The notes: generated by a model not told the origin, from the letters alone. 64,000 nt of DNA from Herbaspirillum frisingense GSF30 (GCF_000300975.2 NZ_AEEC02000025.1:1-64000); one strand, 5' to 3'. Positions 1 to 9,173 are shown, numbered from the stretch's first letter. A program made the numbers and translations.

Positions 1-482
1 CCAGTCCGCTGTTCATCGCGTTCAGCCTGATCGTGGCCTTCGTGCTCAACCTCATGCCCTGGGGGCAGATGGTGGGCGTGCCGGACTTCGTGGCGCTGGC
101 GCTGGTGTTCTGGAACATCCACCAGCCGCGCAAGGTCGGCATCAGCGTGGCCTTCCTGATGGGCCTGCTGATGGACGTCAACGAAGCCACCCTGCTGGGC
201 GAGAACGCGCTGGCCTATACCCTGCTGTCCTACTTCGCCATCATGATCCACCGCCGGGTGCTGTGGTTCCCGCTGCGCACGCAGGCGCTGCACGTGCTGC
301 CGCTGATGCTGCTGGCACAGGCGGTGCAGCTGGTGATCCAGCTGCTGGTCACCGGCAAGTCGCCGGACTGGTTCTACTTCAGCGAAAGTCTGGTGTCGGC
401 CCTGCTGTGGCCGGTGGTCAGCCTGCTGCTGCTGGCGCCGCAGCGCCGCGCCGTGAATCGCGACGAGAATCGCCCCATCTGA
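1..482 (+). CDS. mreD: MreD, rod shape-determining membrane protein (5' truncated by window edge)
   Basis: MreD is an inner-membrane part of the MreBCD/RodA/PBP2 elongasome that directs side-wall peptidoglycan synthesis. The frame is open to the window edge (first whole codon at base 3). It encodes several hydrophobic segments and the MPWG...PDFVALALVFW stretch typical of MreD. A GTG at 33 could be called as start, but the residues before it (SPLFIAFSLI) read as normal MreD sequence, so the true start lies upstream. It ends 19 nt before mrdA and probably belongs to one operon with mrdA and rodA; mreB and mreC are expected just outside the window. Confidence 0.9.
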   Translation, partial: SPLFIAFSLIVAFVLNLMPWGQMVGVPDFVALALVFWNIHQPRKVGISVAFLMGLLMDVNEATLLGENALAYTLLSYFAIMIHRRVLWFPLRTQALHVLPLMLLAQAVQLVIQLLVTGKSPDWFYFSESLVSALLWPVVSLLLLAPQRRAVNRDENRPI

Positions 483-501
483 GGGGCCGGGTGCAAGCAG
501 C

Positions 502-2475
502 ATGACCGAATTCAAGAATACCGCGCATGAGCTGAGGCTGTTCCGCATGCGCCTGCTGGCGGCCAGCGTGCTGGTGCTGGTCTGCTTCAGCCTGCTGCTG
601 GCGCGTTTCCTGTGGCTGCAGGTGGTGCGCCACGATGCCTACGCCGCCCAGGCCGAGGAAAACCGCATCTCGGTGGTGCCCATCGTGCCCAATCGCGGCC
701 TGATCCTGGACCGCAACGGTGTAGTGCTGGCACGCAACTATTCGGCCTACACGCTGGAAATCACCCCCTCCAAGATCAAGACCAACATCGATGACCTGAT
801 CGACGAGCTGGGCACGATCGTGGAAATCCAGCCGCGCGACCGGCGTCGCTTCCGCCGCCTGCAGGAAGAGTCCAAGAACTTCGAAAGCGTGCCCATCCGC
901 ACCCGCCTGACCGACGAGGAAGTGGCCAAGTTCACGGCCCAGCGCTATCGCTTTCCCGGGGTGGAGGTACAGGCCCGCCTGTTCCGTCAGTATCCGTACG
1001 GCAAGACTGCTGCCCACGTGATCGGCTACATCGGCCGCATCAGCCAGCGCGATGCCGAGCGCATCGCCGACTCCGACGATGAAGCCAACTACAACGGCAC
1101 CGACTACATCGGCAAGGAAGGCCTGGAAAAAAGCTACGAAAGCCAGCTGCACGGCACCACCGGCTACGAGGAAGTGGAAATCTCGGCCAGTGGCCGGGCG
1201 GTGCGCTCGCTCTCGCGCACCCCGGCCACGCCCGGCAAGAACCTGATCCTGTCCATCGACATCGAGCTGCAGAAGGTGGTGGAAGAAGCCTTCGGCGACC
1301 AGAAGGGTGCGCTGGTGGCGATCAACCCGGCCACGGGCGACATCCTGGCCTATGTCTCGCAGCCCTCCTATGATCCCAACCTGTTCGTGGAAGGCATCGA
1401 CCAGCAAAGCTGGGACGAGCTCAACAAGTCGCCCGACCGGCCGCTGCTGAACCGCCCGCTGTCGGGGGTCTATTCGCCCGGTTCGACCTACAAGCCATTC
1501 ATGGCGCTGGCCGCGCTGGAGCTGGGCAAGCGTCGCCCCCAGGACGCCATCCGCGACCCGGGCTATTTCATCCTGGGCAACCACCGTTTCCGCGATGACA
1601 AGGAAGGCGGCCACGGCGTGGTCGACATGTATCGCTCGGTGGTGGTCTCCTGCGACACCTACTACTACATGCTGGCCAACGACATGGGGGTCAACGCCAT
1701 CCATGACTTCATGAAGCCCTTCGGCTTCGGCCAGATCACCGGCATCGACCTGGAACACGAGAAGCGCGGCATCCTGCCCTCCACCGAGTGGAAACGCAAC
1801 GCCTTCCGCAAACCCGAGCAGAAGCGCTGGATCGCCGGCGATACGGTGTCGCTGGGCATCGGCCAGGGCTACAACAGCTTCACGCCGCTGCAGATGGCCC
1901 AGGCCACCGCCATCCTGGCCAACAATGGCGTGGTGATGAAGCCCCACCTGGTCAAGATCATCGAGGATGGCGTGACCCATGAGCGCACCGAGACCGTGCC
2001 CAAGGAAAGCTACCGCATCCCGTTGAAGCAGGAAAACATCGACTTCATCAAGCGCGCCATGGTCGGCGTGGTCAAGGAAGGCACCGGCGCGGCCGCCTTC
2101 CGTGGCGCCCCCTACGACTCGGGCGGCAAGACCGGTACGGCGCAGGTGGTCAACATCGCCAAGAACCAGAAGTATGATTCGAAGAAGCTCTCCCGCATCT
2201 ACCACGACAACGGCCTGTACATCGGCTTTGCGCCGGCCGACGCGCCGCGAATCGCGATTGCGGCAGTGGTCGAGAACGGCGGCTGGGGTGCCGGCGTGGC
2301 CGCACCGCTGGTGCGCAAGGCCATGGATTACTTCATGCTGGGCAAGCGTCCCAATGAGCCGATCAAGTCGGTCGCACCCGAGGCGGTGAGCCCGGATACC
2401 CCGGTCGAGGGTCCCGTCTCCGAGGACAGCGGCGGCAGCAATACGCCCACGGTCCAGCCGGACGTGCAGGAATGA
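502..2475 (+). CDS. mrdA: Penicillin-binding protein 2 (elongasome transpeptidase)
   Basis: Class B PBP, 657 aa, which cross-links peptidoglycan of the lateral wall with RodA. Residues about 13-33 form the membrane anchor. The PBP dimerisation domain follows, with the NRGLILDRNG motif near residue 70, then the transpeptidase domain. The active-site motifs are all present: STYK with the acylated serine at S328, SCD at 383-385 (the PBP2 version of SxN), and KTG at 543-545. The C-terminal 30 residues are Pro/Ser/Glu-rich and probably flexible. It sits between mreD and rodA. The 94-nt gap to rodA holds an imperfect GC hairpin (about 2503-2527). Confidence 0.97.
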   Translation: MTEFKNTAHELRLFRMRLLAASVLVLVCFSLLLARFLWLQVVRHDAYAAQAEENRISVVPIVPNRGLILDRNGVVLARNYSAYTLEITPSKIKTNIDDLIDELGTIVEIQPRDRRRFRRLQEESKNFESVPIRTRLTDEEVAKFTAQRYRFPGVEVQARLFRQYPYGKTAAHVIGYIGRISQRDAERIADSDDEANYNGTDYIGKEGLEKSYESQLHGTTGYEEVEISASGRAVRSLSRTPATPGKNLILSIDIELQKVVEEAFGDQKGALVAINPATGDILAYVSQPSYDPNLFVEGIDQQSWDELNKSPDRPLLNRPLSGVYSPGSTYKPFMALAALELGKRRPQDAIRDPGYFILGNHRFRDDKEGGHGVVDMYRSVVVSCDTYYYMLANDMGVNAIHDFMKPFGFGQITGIDLEHEKRGILPSTEWKRNAFRKPEQKRWIAGDTVSLGIGQGYNSFTPLQMAQATAILANNGVVMKPHLVKIIEDGVTHERTETVPKESYRIPLKQENIDFIKRAMVGVVKEGTGAAAFRGAPYDSGGKTGTAQVVNIAKNQKYDSKKLSRIYHDNGLYIGFAPADAPRIAIAAVVENGGWGAGVAAPLVRKAMDYFMLGKRPNEPIKSVAPEAVSPDTPVEGPVSEDSGGSNTPTVQPDVQE

Positions 2476-2569
2476 AGCCGGGTCGCCTTGGCACCCTACG
2501 CCTGCGCGCGGGTTCCGCCGGCGCGCAAGGTCTGACATCGCAACAACGCAGCAAGCACCAGGAGCCGGC

Positions 2570-3679
2570 ATGAGCCTGCAACGTCCGCCCCTTTGGCAAA
2601 TCATCAAGCCGCACCTGACGGTGTTCGACGGCGCGCTGTCGCTGATCGTCTTCCTGATCCTGTCGGTAGGCATCGTCACCCTGTATTCGGCAGGGATGAA
2701 CTTCCCTGGCCGGGTCGAGGACCAGTTGCGCAATATCCTGGTGGCCTTCATCGTCATGTGGGCTGCGGCCAACGTCTCCCCGCAACTGCTGCTGCGGCTG
2801 GCGGTGCCGGTCTATACGGTGGGGGTGACGCTGCTGATCGCGGTGGCGCTGTTCGGCATCATCAAGAAGGGTTCACGTCGCTGGCTCAATATCGGCATGG
2901 TGGTGCAGCCCTCGGAAATCATGAAGATCGCCATGCCGCTGATGCTGGCCTGGTATTTCCAGAAGCGGGAGGGCATGCTGCGCTGGGATGCCTTCGTGGT
3001 GGCGGCGATCCTGCTGCTGATCCCGGGCTTCCTGATCATCCGCCAGCCCGACCTGGGGACTGGCCTGCTGGTGCTGGCGGCCGGCTTCTACGTGATCTTC
3101 TTCGCCGGACTGCCGTGGAAGATCCTGCTGGGCCTGTTCGTGGCCGGTGCGGCCAGCCTGCCGGTGGTGTGGTCCTTCATGCACGATTACCAGCGCCAGC
3201 GGGTGATGATGCTCATCGACCCGACCTCGGACCCGCTGGGCAAGGGCTTCCACATCATCCAGTCCACCATCGCCATCGGCTCCGGCGGGGTGAGCGGCAA
3301 GGGCTGGCTGATGGGGACGCAGACGCACCTGGAATTCATCCCTGAACGGACCACCGACTTCATCTTCTCGGTCTATTCCGAGGAGTTCGGGCTGATCGGC
3401 AACATCGTCCTGCTGCTGCTGTACCTGCTGCTGATCGGGCGTGGACTGATGATCACCGCCAATGCCCCGACGCTCTTCACGCGTCTGCTGGGCGGGGCCA
3501 TCACGATGATCTTCTTCACCTATGCCTTCGTGAACATGGGCATGGTCAGCGGCATCCTGCCGGTGGTGGGGGTGCCGCTGCCCTTCATGAGCTATGGCGG
3601 TACGGCTCTGGTGACGCTGGGGCTGGGAGCAGGCATCCTCATGAGCATCCAGCGCCATCGCAAGCTGGTCCAGAGCTGA
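2570..3679 (+). CDS. rodA: RodA, SEDS-family peptidoglycan glycosyltransferase
   Basis: Polytopic inner-membrane SEDS enzyme, 369 aa, that polymerises lipid II into glycan strands in complex with PBP2. About ten hydrophobic segments are visible. Family signatures include RQPDLGTG in the middle and PFMSYGGTALVT near the C-terminus. The chosen ATG has a CAGGAG ribosome site 6 nt upstream. Its position directly after mrdA is the classical elongasome arrangement. Confidence 0.97.
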   Translation: MSLQRPPLWQIIKPHLTVFDGALSLIVFLILSVGIVTLYSAGMNFPGRVEDQLRNILVAFIVMWAAANVSPQLLLRLAVPVYTVGVTLLIAVALFGIIKKGSRRWLNIGMVVQPSEIMKIAMPLMLAWYFQKREGMLRWDAFVVAAILLLIPGFLIIRQPDLGTGLLVLAAGFYVIFFAGLPWKILLGLFVAGAASLPVVWSFMHDYQRQRVMMLIDPTSDPLGKGFHIIQSTIAIGSGGVSGKGWLMGTQTHLEFIPERTTDFIFSVYSEEFGLIGNIVLLLLYLLLIGRGLMITANAPTLFTRLLGGAITMIFFTYAFVNMGMVSGILPVVGVPLPFMSYGGTALVTLGLGAGILMSIQRHRKLVQS

Positions 3680-3697
3680 GCGGGCCGCATGGATGCC

Positions 3698-3714
3698 CTT
3701 GTCCAGGGGACAAG
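3698..3714. other. Short perfect hairpin between rodA and rlpA
   Basis: CTTGTCC and GGACAAG are perfect 7-bp arms around a 3-nt loop, 19 nt after the rodA stop. No T-run follows, so it is not a canonical terminator. It may be a processing or attenuating hairpin, or chance. Confidence 0.35.
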
Positions 3715-3850
3715 TCCGGCAAGATCCGTGAACTTGCGGCACTGACGAGTTGTCAGCCTCGGTGCATTGCACTCTGGTATCGTTGCGAACATTCCGGCCG
3801 GGACAGGCTTCACCAGGCCCGGCGCATCGACTGTTGACCAAGGACAGGCT

Positions 3851-5044
3851 ATGGGAACACCCACTCTAGAACATCACCACCGCCTCGCCCCCTGGGGCCA
3901 GGCCCTGCGCTGGGGCGCCTTGCTGCTGCCGCTGTTGCTGGCGGCCTGCGGCACCACCCAGCAGGCGCCGCGCCAGACCGCGCAGGCACCCTCGACACCG
4001 GTCAAGGCCGGCAGCAGCCGTCCGGCCAACGTTCCGGCACTGCCGGCAGCAGGCTCGGGACGCGGCGGCTACTACAAGGACGATGGCCCGGGCGACCACA
4101 TCCCCGACGGCCTGCTCGACGTGGCCGACGCCGAACCGCAGGTGGAGCCGGTCTCGCGGGCGGCCAGCCGGCCCTATGCAGTGTTCGGCAAGACCTACGT
4201 GCCCATTACGGACAGCAACCAGCCTTTCATCCAGCGCGGCATCGGCAGCTGGTACGGCAAGAAATTCCATGGCCAGAAGACGTCCTCGGGCGAGCTTTAC
4301 GACATGTACAAGATGACGGCCGCGCACCCCACGCTGCCCATTCCTTCCTATGCACGGGTCACCAATCTGAAGACCGGCAAGCAGGTCATCGTGCGCATCA
4401 ATGATCGCGGCCCCTTCCACTCCAGCCGCATCATCGACCTGTCCTACACGGCCGCGCTGAAACTGGGTTATCTGGGCAGCGGCAGCAGTGAGCTGGAAGT
4501 CGAACGCATCCTGCCAGAAGAAGCACAGCGGATGGCCGATGCGCGCCGCAATGGCAGCACGCTGGCGGTCGCCGATCCGATCAACCGGGCCGCCGACAAT
4601 GGCGCCGGCGTTTCGACCGGCGCGATCGAAATCAATACCGTGAGCGCACAAGGCCTGCCGCCCCAGCCCACCGTGGCAGCAGTGCAGCCGATCAATGCCA
4701 GCACCAGCAGTGCGGCCAGTGGCGCGGGCCTGGCCGGTGGCGGCGGCATCATCAACGCCGTGGCCAGCGGTTCGGCACCCTCCCCGGCGATGCCGCAGGC
4801 GGTACCGCTGACGGCGGGTTATTACCTTCAGTTCGGCGCCTATTCGCAAGAAGCCAATGCGCTGGTGGCGCGCGACAAGCTGCTGCCCAGCCTCTCCGGC
4901 ATCGTCGACAGCATGCAGGCGGTGCAGGTCAACGGCTTGTATCGCCTGTATGCCGGTCCCTATCCGACCCGGCCGGCGGCCCAGAATGCAGCCATGCTGG
5001 TGCGCCAGCGCAGTGCCGGCACACCCTTCATCGTGGAGCGCTAG
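3851..5044 (+). CDS. rlpA: RlpA-like septal-ring lipoprotein with DPBB and SPOR domains
   Basis: 397 aa if started at the ATG at 3851; an in-frame ATG at 3767 would add 28 residues that do not look like a signal. The N-terminal hydrophobic segment ends in the lipobox LLAAC with the lipidated Cys at residue 33. A Pro/Ala-rich linker leads to a double-psi beta-barrel at about 130-218 (GIGSWYG, TSSGELYDM, NDRGPFH), the fold of the RlpA lytic transglycosylase that cleaves denuded glycan. The C-terminal roughly 75 residues (YYLQFGAYS...) are a SPOR domain that binds denuded glycan at the septum. E of SGELY and D of NDRGP match the catalytic positions known from Pseudomonas RlpA. Confidence 0.93.
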   Translation: MGTPTLEHHHRLAPWGQALRWGALLLPLLLAACGTTQQAPRQTAQAPSTPVKAGSSRPANVPALPAAGSGRGGYYKDDGPGDHIPDGLLDVADAEPQVEPVSRAASRPYAVFGKTYVPITDSNQPFIQRGIGSWYGKKFHGQKTSSGELYDMYKMTAAHPTLPIPSYARVTNLKTGKQVIVRINDRGPFHSSRIIDLSYTAALKLGYLGSGSSELEVERILPEEAQRMADARRNGSTLAVADPINRAADNGAGVSTGAIEINTVSAQGLPPQPTVAAVQPINASTSSAASGAGLAGGGGIINAVASGSAPSPAMPQAVPLTAGYYLQFGAYSQEANALVARDKLLPSLSGIVDSMQAVQVNGLYRLYAGPYPTRPAAQNAAMLVRQRSAGTPFIVER

Positions 5045-5068
5045 GGCTGCCGCCCTGCCTGGGCAGCC

Positions 5069-5989
5069 TCACTCCCCTTCCTGATCATCCGCTTGCGCGT
5101 CCTGCCTCAGTTGCAGGGCGCGTTCATACAGGGCGTTCTTCTTCTGGCCGGTGATCTGCGCGGCCAGGGCGGCGGCCTGCTTCAACGGGAGCTCTTCCAG
5201 CAGGATGCGCAGGACGCGCTCGCCCTCGGCATCCTCGTCACCGGCCGGCGGCGCCCCTTCCAGCAAGACCACGAACTCGCCGCGCTGGCGGTTGGCGTCC
5301 TGCTCCAGCCAGGCCGGTGCCTCGCCCAACGGGCAGCGATGGATATCCTCGAACAGCTTGGTCAGCTCGCGCGCCAGCACCACCTGGCGCTGCGGGCCGA
5401 ACACCTGCAACATGGACTGCACGGTCTCGACGATGCGGTGCGGGGCTTCATAGAACACCAGCGCGGCCTGCACGGCGGTGAGCTCCTGCAGGGCGGTCTC
5501 CCGCTGGCGGGTCTTGCTGGGCAAGAAGCCCACGAAATGAAAGCGCGCATCGGTCAGGCCCGAGGCCGACAGCGCGGTGATCGCCGCCGATGCGCCGGGC
5601 AGGGGAATCACCCGGAACCCGGCGGCCCGCACCGCGTCAACCACCTTGGCACCGGGGTCGGAGATGGCGGGGGTACCGGCGTCCGACACCAATGCCACCC
5701 GCTGCCCGGCGCGCAGGCGCTCGATGATCTTGTCGGCGGCTTCGCGCTCGTTGTGTTCGTGGGTGGCCAGCAAGGGGCGCGACAGACCATAGCGCTGCAG
5801 CAACTGGCTGGTGTTGCGCGTATCCTCGCAGGCCACCGCATCGGCGATACCCAGCAGGTGCAGGCCGCGCAGGCTGATGTCGCAGACATTCCCGATGGGC
5901 GTGGCCAGCACATATAATGCCGACACCGGATAGGTTTGCTGGGCGGCATCCTGCAGGATGGAGGCAGCTACGCTGGAATTCTGATTCAT
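5069..5989 (-). CDS. rsmI: 16S rRNA (cytidine-1402-2'-O)-methyltransferase RsmI
   Basis: SAM-dependent tetrapyrrole-methylase-fold enzyme, 306 aa, that 2'-O-methylates C1402 in the 16S decoding centre. Signatures are LYVLATPIGNVCDISLR near the N-terminus, CEDTRNTSQLL, and VSDAGTPAISDPG. I start at the ATG at 5989 (MNQNSSVAAS); the frame stays open another 108 codons upstream, but that part overlaps lpoA and is low-complexity Ala/Ser. It converges on rlpA with a 24-nt gap and no visible terminator. It is head to head with lpoA, the starts being only 13 nt apart, as in the yraL/yraM pair. Confidence 0.95.
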   Translation of the reverse strand: MNQNSSVAASILQDAAQQTYPVSALYVLATPIGNVCDISLRGLHLLGIADAVACEDTRNTSQLLQRYGLSRPLLATHEHNEREAADKIIERLRAGQRVALVSDAGTPAISDPGAKVVDAVRAAGFRVIPLPGASAAITALSASGLTDARFHFVGFLPSKTRQRETALQELTAVQAALVFYEAPHRIVETVQSMLQVFGPQRQVVLARELTKLFEDIHRCPLGEAPAWLEQDANRQRGEFVVLLEGAPPAGDEDAEGERVLRILLEELPLKQAAALAAQITGQKKNALYERALQLRQDAQADDQEGE

Positions 5990-6002
5990 TGGAGGAGGCG
6001 GG

Positions 6003-7271
6003 ATGTTCACAGGTTCGAAGAAAATGACCGCATGCGCGGCCCTGCTGGCCGGTTTGCTGGCCCCCTGGATGGTGGCGCTGCCGGCCGCAGCAGCCGACAG
6101 TGTACCTCTGCTGGCGCAGGCCGCTACCCCTGCGCTGCCCTCGGCCACCTCCGACCTGGCCCCGCTGGCACTGCCGCCGGGGACCTCGCCGGAGATGCAG
6201 TCGGCCGCCAACGGTCCATCCATGGCACCACCAGCCGCCGCCCCGATCCGCATGGCCTTGCTGCTGCCCTCCCGTACCGGCGCCTTCGGGGCCGCCGCAG
6301 ATGCAGTGCGCACCGGCTTCCTGACGGCCTATTCGCGCCAGAAGGAAAACATCCAGCTGGCCATCGTCGAGACCGGTGATTCGGCCCCGGACATGCAGCG
6401 CGCCTATGATGAAGCGTCCGGCAAGTACGACATCGTGGTCGGCCCGCTCTCGCGCAGCGCCGTCACTGCCGTGGCCCAGAGCGGTCGCGTGAGCAAGCCC
6501 ACCGTCGCCCTGGCGCAGCCGGACATGAATGGCGAGGCCGACCTGCAACTGCCGGCGCAGATGCTGGCCGTGGGCCTGTCCATCGACGAAGAGGCACGCC
6601 AGGTCGCCAACTGGGTGGAAAAGGAAAAGGCACCGGGCAAGATCTTCGCCATCTCGACCAACATCGCCTGGCAAAAGCGCGCCGCCCGCTCCTTCCAGCT
6701 GCGCGCCCGCCAGCTCGGCCTGCAGGTCGAGACGCTGGAATTGAGCACCCCCGCCAATGCCCTCTCGGCACCGGGCCTGGCGCAACTGGCCAAGCGCGTG
6801 GAGCAGGAGAAACCGGCCCTGATCTTCGTCGCCCTGGATGCGGCGCAGACCGTGCAACTGCGTAGCGCTGTGGGCAACGAGCTGCCGCTGTACGGCACCT
6901 CGCAGATCAATCCCTACACCCTCAAGCGTGACAACCCCAACGACAAGCTGCCCGAGCTCGATGGGGTACGCCTGGTCGACATCCCCTGGCAACTGCAGCC
7001 CGACAACGTGGCAGTGGCGCGCTATCCGCGCCCGGCGGTCAACGACAACGAACGTCCCAGCCCGGACCTGGCGCGCCTGTATGCACTGGGCATCGATGCC
7101 TACCGGGTCGCCTACGGTATCGCGCAGAGGCAATCAGGCTTCGATATCGATGGCGTCACCGGACGCCTGACGGTGAACATGATCGGCGGTGGTACCACCT
7201 ACTTCCAGCGCCAGGAGACCCAGGCGGTCTATCAGGATGGCTGGCCGGTGCCGATGGCGGACCAGTACTGA
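6003..7271 (+). CDS. lpoA: LpoA/YraM-family penicillin-binding protein activator
   Basis: 422 aa. In enterobacteria LpoA is an outer-membrane lipoprotein that stimulates PBP1A; the C-terminal domain has a periplasmic-binding-protein fold, seen here from about residue 80 (IRMALLLPSRTGAFG) to the end. The start has a strong GGAGG ribosome site. The N-terminal signal ends in PAAAAD with no lipobox cysteine, so this protein looks secreted and soluble, unlike E. coli LpoA. It also lacks the long N-terminal TPR domain of E. coli LpoA. It heads the lpoA-yraN-diaA-dolP block. Confidence 0.85.
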   Translation: MFTGSKKMTACAALLAGLLAPWMVALPAAAADSVPLLAQAATPALPSATSDLAPLALPPGTSPEMQSAANGPSMAPPAAAPIRMALLLPSRTGAFGAAADAVRTGFLTAYSRQKENIQLAIVETGDSAPDMQRAYDEASGKYDIVVGPLSRSAVTAVAQSGRVSKPTVALAQPDMNGEADLQLPAQMLAVGLSIDEEARQVANWVEKEKAPGKIFAISTNIAWQKRAARSFQLRARQLGLQVETLELSTPANALSAPGLAQLAKRVEQEKPALIFVALDAAQTVQLRSAVGNELPLYGTSQINPYTLKRDNPNDKLPELDGVRLVDIPWQLQPDNVAVARYPRPAVNDNERPSPDLARLYALGIDAYRVAYGIAQRQSGFDIDGVTGRLTVNMIGGGTTYFQRQETQAVYQDGWPVPMADQY

Positions 7272-7278
7272 CGCCGCC

Positions 7279-7647
7279 ATGGCCCTGCGCGACCTGTTGC
7301 GGCGGACCGCACGCCAGCGTACTGGCGACGCTGCCGAGGACCAGGCCCTGGAGCATCTGCAACGCCAGGGCCTGCGCCTGGTGGAACGCAATTTCCGCTG
7401 CAAGGGCGGCGAGATCGACCTGATCCTGCGGGACGGTGCCACGGTGGTCTTCGTGGAAGTGCGCGCCCGCGCCAATGCGGCCTTTGGCGGTGCGGTGACC
7501 AGCGTGACACCGGCCAAGCAGCGACGCCTGCTGGTGGCGGCCCAGGTCTGGCTGCAAGGCCAGCGGGAGCTGCCGGCCTGCCGTTTCGACGTGATCGCAG
7601 TCGAAGGCGGCCAGTTGCAGTGGCTGCGCAACGTCATCGAGGCCTGA
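7279..7647 (+). CDS. yraN: YraN, UPF0102 endonuclease-like protein
   Basis: 122 aa, UPF0102 family with a PD-(D/E)xK nuclease-like core: GGEIDLILRDG, then VVFVEVRAR with the expected acidic and basic residues. Its cellular substrate is not established. The ATG is 7 nt after the lpoA stop, so the two are probably co-transcribed. An upstream extension in the same frame overlaps lpoA and is rejected. Confidence 0.9.
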   Translation: MALRDLLRRTARQRTGDAAEDQALEHLQRQGLRLVERNFRCKGGEIDLILRDGATVVFVEVRARANAAFGGAVTSVTPAKQRRLLVAAQVWLQGQRELPACRFDVIAVEGGQLQWLRNVIEA

Positions 7648-7748
7648 GCAAGCGATTTGCAGCACGCCGGAGCTGGCGTATCATGTGCCACCGAATTCCT
7701 GAAACTTCTCTTTACCAATTGCACAGACTTGGCCCCGTTCAGGTCCTC

Positions 7749-7754
7749 TATAAT
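7749..7754 (+). promoter_or_regulatory. Consensus -10 element directly in front of diaA
   Basis: A perfect TATAAT lies only 10 nt before the diaA ATG. No good -35 is seen at 16-18 nt (GACTTG at 17). If used, transcription would begin about 3-4 nt before the start codon and give a nearly leaderless mRNA. Confidence 0.5.
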
Positions 7755-7764
7755 CGCAGCCACT

Positions 7765-8361
7765 ATGACAAATCCCCGTATCCTCGCCCATTTCCAGGAA
7801 AGCGCTGACCTGAAATTGAAGGCCGCCAGTGTCCTGGCGCAACCGATTGAACAGGCGACTGAACTTATGTTCACCGCGCTGTCGAATGGCAACAAGATTC
7901 TTGCCTGCGGCAATGGTGGGTCGGCTGCCGACAGCCAGCACTTTGCGGCCGAACTGGTGGGACGCTTCGAACGTGAACGCCTGCCGCTGCCGGCCCTGGC
8001 CCTGACCACCGACACCTCCATCCTGACCGCGGTGGGCAACGATTACAGCTACCAGGAAATCTTCTCGAAGCAGGTCCAGGCCTTCGGCCAGGCGGGTGAC
8101 ATCCTGCTGGCTTTCTCGACCTCGGGCAATTCGGGCAATATCCTGGCCGCCATCGAAGTGGCCCACGAGCGCGACATGCGCGTGGTGGCGCTGACCGGCA
8201 AGGGCGGCGGCAAGATCGGCAAGATCCTGACCGATGCCGATGTCCATATCTGTGTGCCGCATGACCGCACCGCGCGCATCCAGGAAGTGCATCTGGTATC
8301 CCTGCACTGCATTTGCGACGGTATCGACGTCGCGCTTTTTGGAGATGATGCGAATGAGTGA
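7765..8361 (+). CDS. diaA: SIS-domain phosphoheptose isomerase family protein, probable DiaA
   Basis: 198 aa, one SIS (sugar isomerase) domain: [16 protein letters not shown] and STSGNSGNI are the phosphosugar-binding loops. The family contains GmhA (sedoheptulose 7-phosphate isomerase of LPS heptose synthesis) and DiaA (a DnaA-binding initiator protein). Order after lpoA-yraN and before dolP matches E. coli diaA, which I prefer, but the sequence alone cannot exclude GmhA activity. I start at [10 protein letters not shown]; the frame extends 36 codons upstream without family similarity. The stop overlaps the dolP start by 8 nt. Confidence 0.88.
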   Translation: MTNPRILAHFQESADLKLKAASVLAQPIEQATELMFTALSNGNKILACGNGGSAADSQHFAAELVGRFERERLPLPALALTTDTSILTAVGNDYSYQEIFSKQVQAFGQAGDILLAFSTSGNSGNILAAIEVAHERDMRVVALTGKGGGKIGKILTDADVHICVPHDRTARIQEVHLVSLHCICDGIDVALFGDDANE

Positions 8362-9013
8362 TGCACGATCGTTGTTCACACGGCTGCGCCGCCCGCTGGC
8401 GGCAGTCGCATTGGGCGGCATGCTGGCCCTGAGCCTGCAGGGTTGTTTCGCGGTATTGGCCGGCGGTGCGCTGGCCACCACCTTCGCCGCCACCGACCGC
8501 CGTACCCTGGGCGCGCAGACGGAGGACAAGTCGATCGTGGTCAAGGGCGAAGCCCGCATTCCCGAAGTGGTGGCCTCCGGTTCCCACGTCAACGTGACGT
8601 CCTTCAACCGCAAGGTGCTGCTGTCCGGCGAGGTGCCTGACGAGGCATCCAAGGCTGCCGCCGAGCGCGAGATCAAGAGTTTCCAGAACGTCGACACGGT
8701 CTATAACGAACTGCAGGTGGGCCCGTCCTCCAGCTTCGGTTCGCGCTCCAGCGATGCGCTCATCACCAGCAAGGTGCTGGCCAGCCTGGTGGATGACAAG
8801 TCGCTCTATTCCAGCGCCTTCAAGATCACGACCGAGCGCGGCATCGTCTACATGATGGGCCGCGTGACCCAGCGCGAAGGCCAGCGCGCCGCCCAGATCG
8901 CCAGCGGCGTGTCGGATGTGACCAAGGTCGTCACGCTGTTCGAGTACATCAGCGAAGAAGAACTGAAGGACTACCAGCGCAAGCCGGCCAGCGAGAACAA
9001 GTCCACCAGCTGA
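8354..9013 (+). CDS. dolP: BON-domain outer-membrane lipoprotein (DolP/YraP type)
   Basis: 219 aa. A signal segment ends in LSLQGC, with the lipidated Cys at residue 31. Two BON domains follow (about 60-125 and 130-200), which bind phospholipid; DolP supports outer-membrane integrity and BAM function in E. coli. The ATG at 8354 has GGAG 9 nt upstream and overlaps the diaA stop. It is the last gene of the envelope block and is followed by a terminator. Confidence 0.9.
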   Translation: MSDARSLFTRLRRPLAAVALGGMLALSLQGCFAVLAGGALATTFAATDRRTLGAQTEDKSIVVKGEARIPEVVASGSHVNVTSFNRKVLLSGEVPDEASKAAAEREIKSFQNVDTVYNELQVGPSSSFGSRSSDALITSKVLASLVDDKSLYSSAFKITTERGIVYMMGRVTQREGQRAAQIASGVSDVTKVVTLFEYISEEELKDYQRKPASENKSTS

Positions 9014-9045
9014 CCTGGCGTCGCTGATCGCCTCTGATGCAAGTC

Positions 9046-9070
9046 AAACCGCCGGCCCGTCCGGCGGTTT
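9046..9070. terminator. Terminator hairpin after dolP
   Basis: AAACCGCCGG and CCGGCGGTTT form a perfect 10-bp stem with a 5-nt loop, ending in a short T-run, 33 nt past the dolP stop. Confidence 0.8.
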
Positions 9071-9109
9071 CCAATTGGGGCGCGGCCCGCAGGATCGGGC
9101 GGCGCGGTC

Positions 9110-9115
9110 TATAAT
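9110..9115 (+). promoter_or_regulatory. -10 element for the TlpA-like gene
   Basis: Perfect TATAAT 58 nt before the ATG at 9174 and just after the dolP terminator. No convincing -35 is visible at normal spacing in this GC-rich stretch. Confidence 0.55.
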
Positions 9116-9173
9116 GGCCGGATAAGTGACCGGGGCCAGGCCCCTCCCTCGAATCCGGAATGCGGAGTTTTCC

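Noticed and set aside
418-2772. 784-codon minus-strand frame across mrdA
   Set aside because: Antisense shadow of mrdA in GC-rich codons; no recognisable domain.
3698-3714. Shared CTTGTC/GACAAG operator at 3698, 9807 and 37413
   Set aside because: The spacers differ (about 3-5 and 8-10 nt), so there is no common site; probably chance.
5990-6002. rnpB or other RNA gene next to rsmI
   Set aside because: In some bacteria rnpB is beside rsmI, but only 13 nt separate rsmI from lpoA here.
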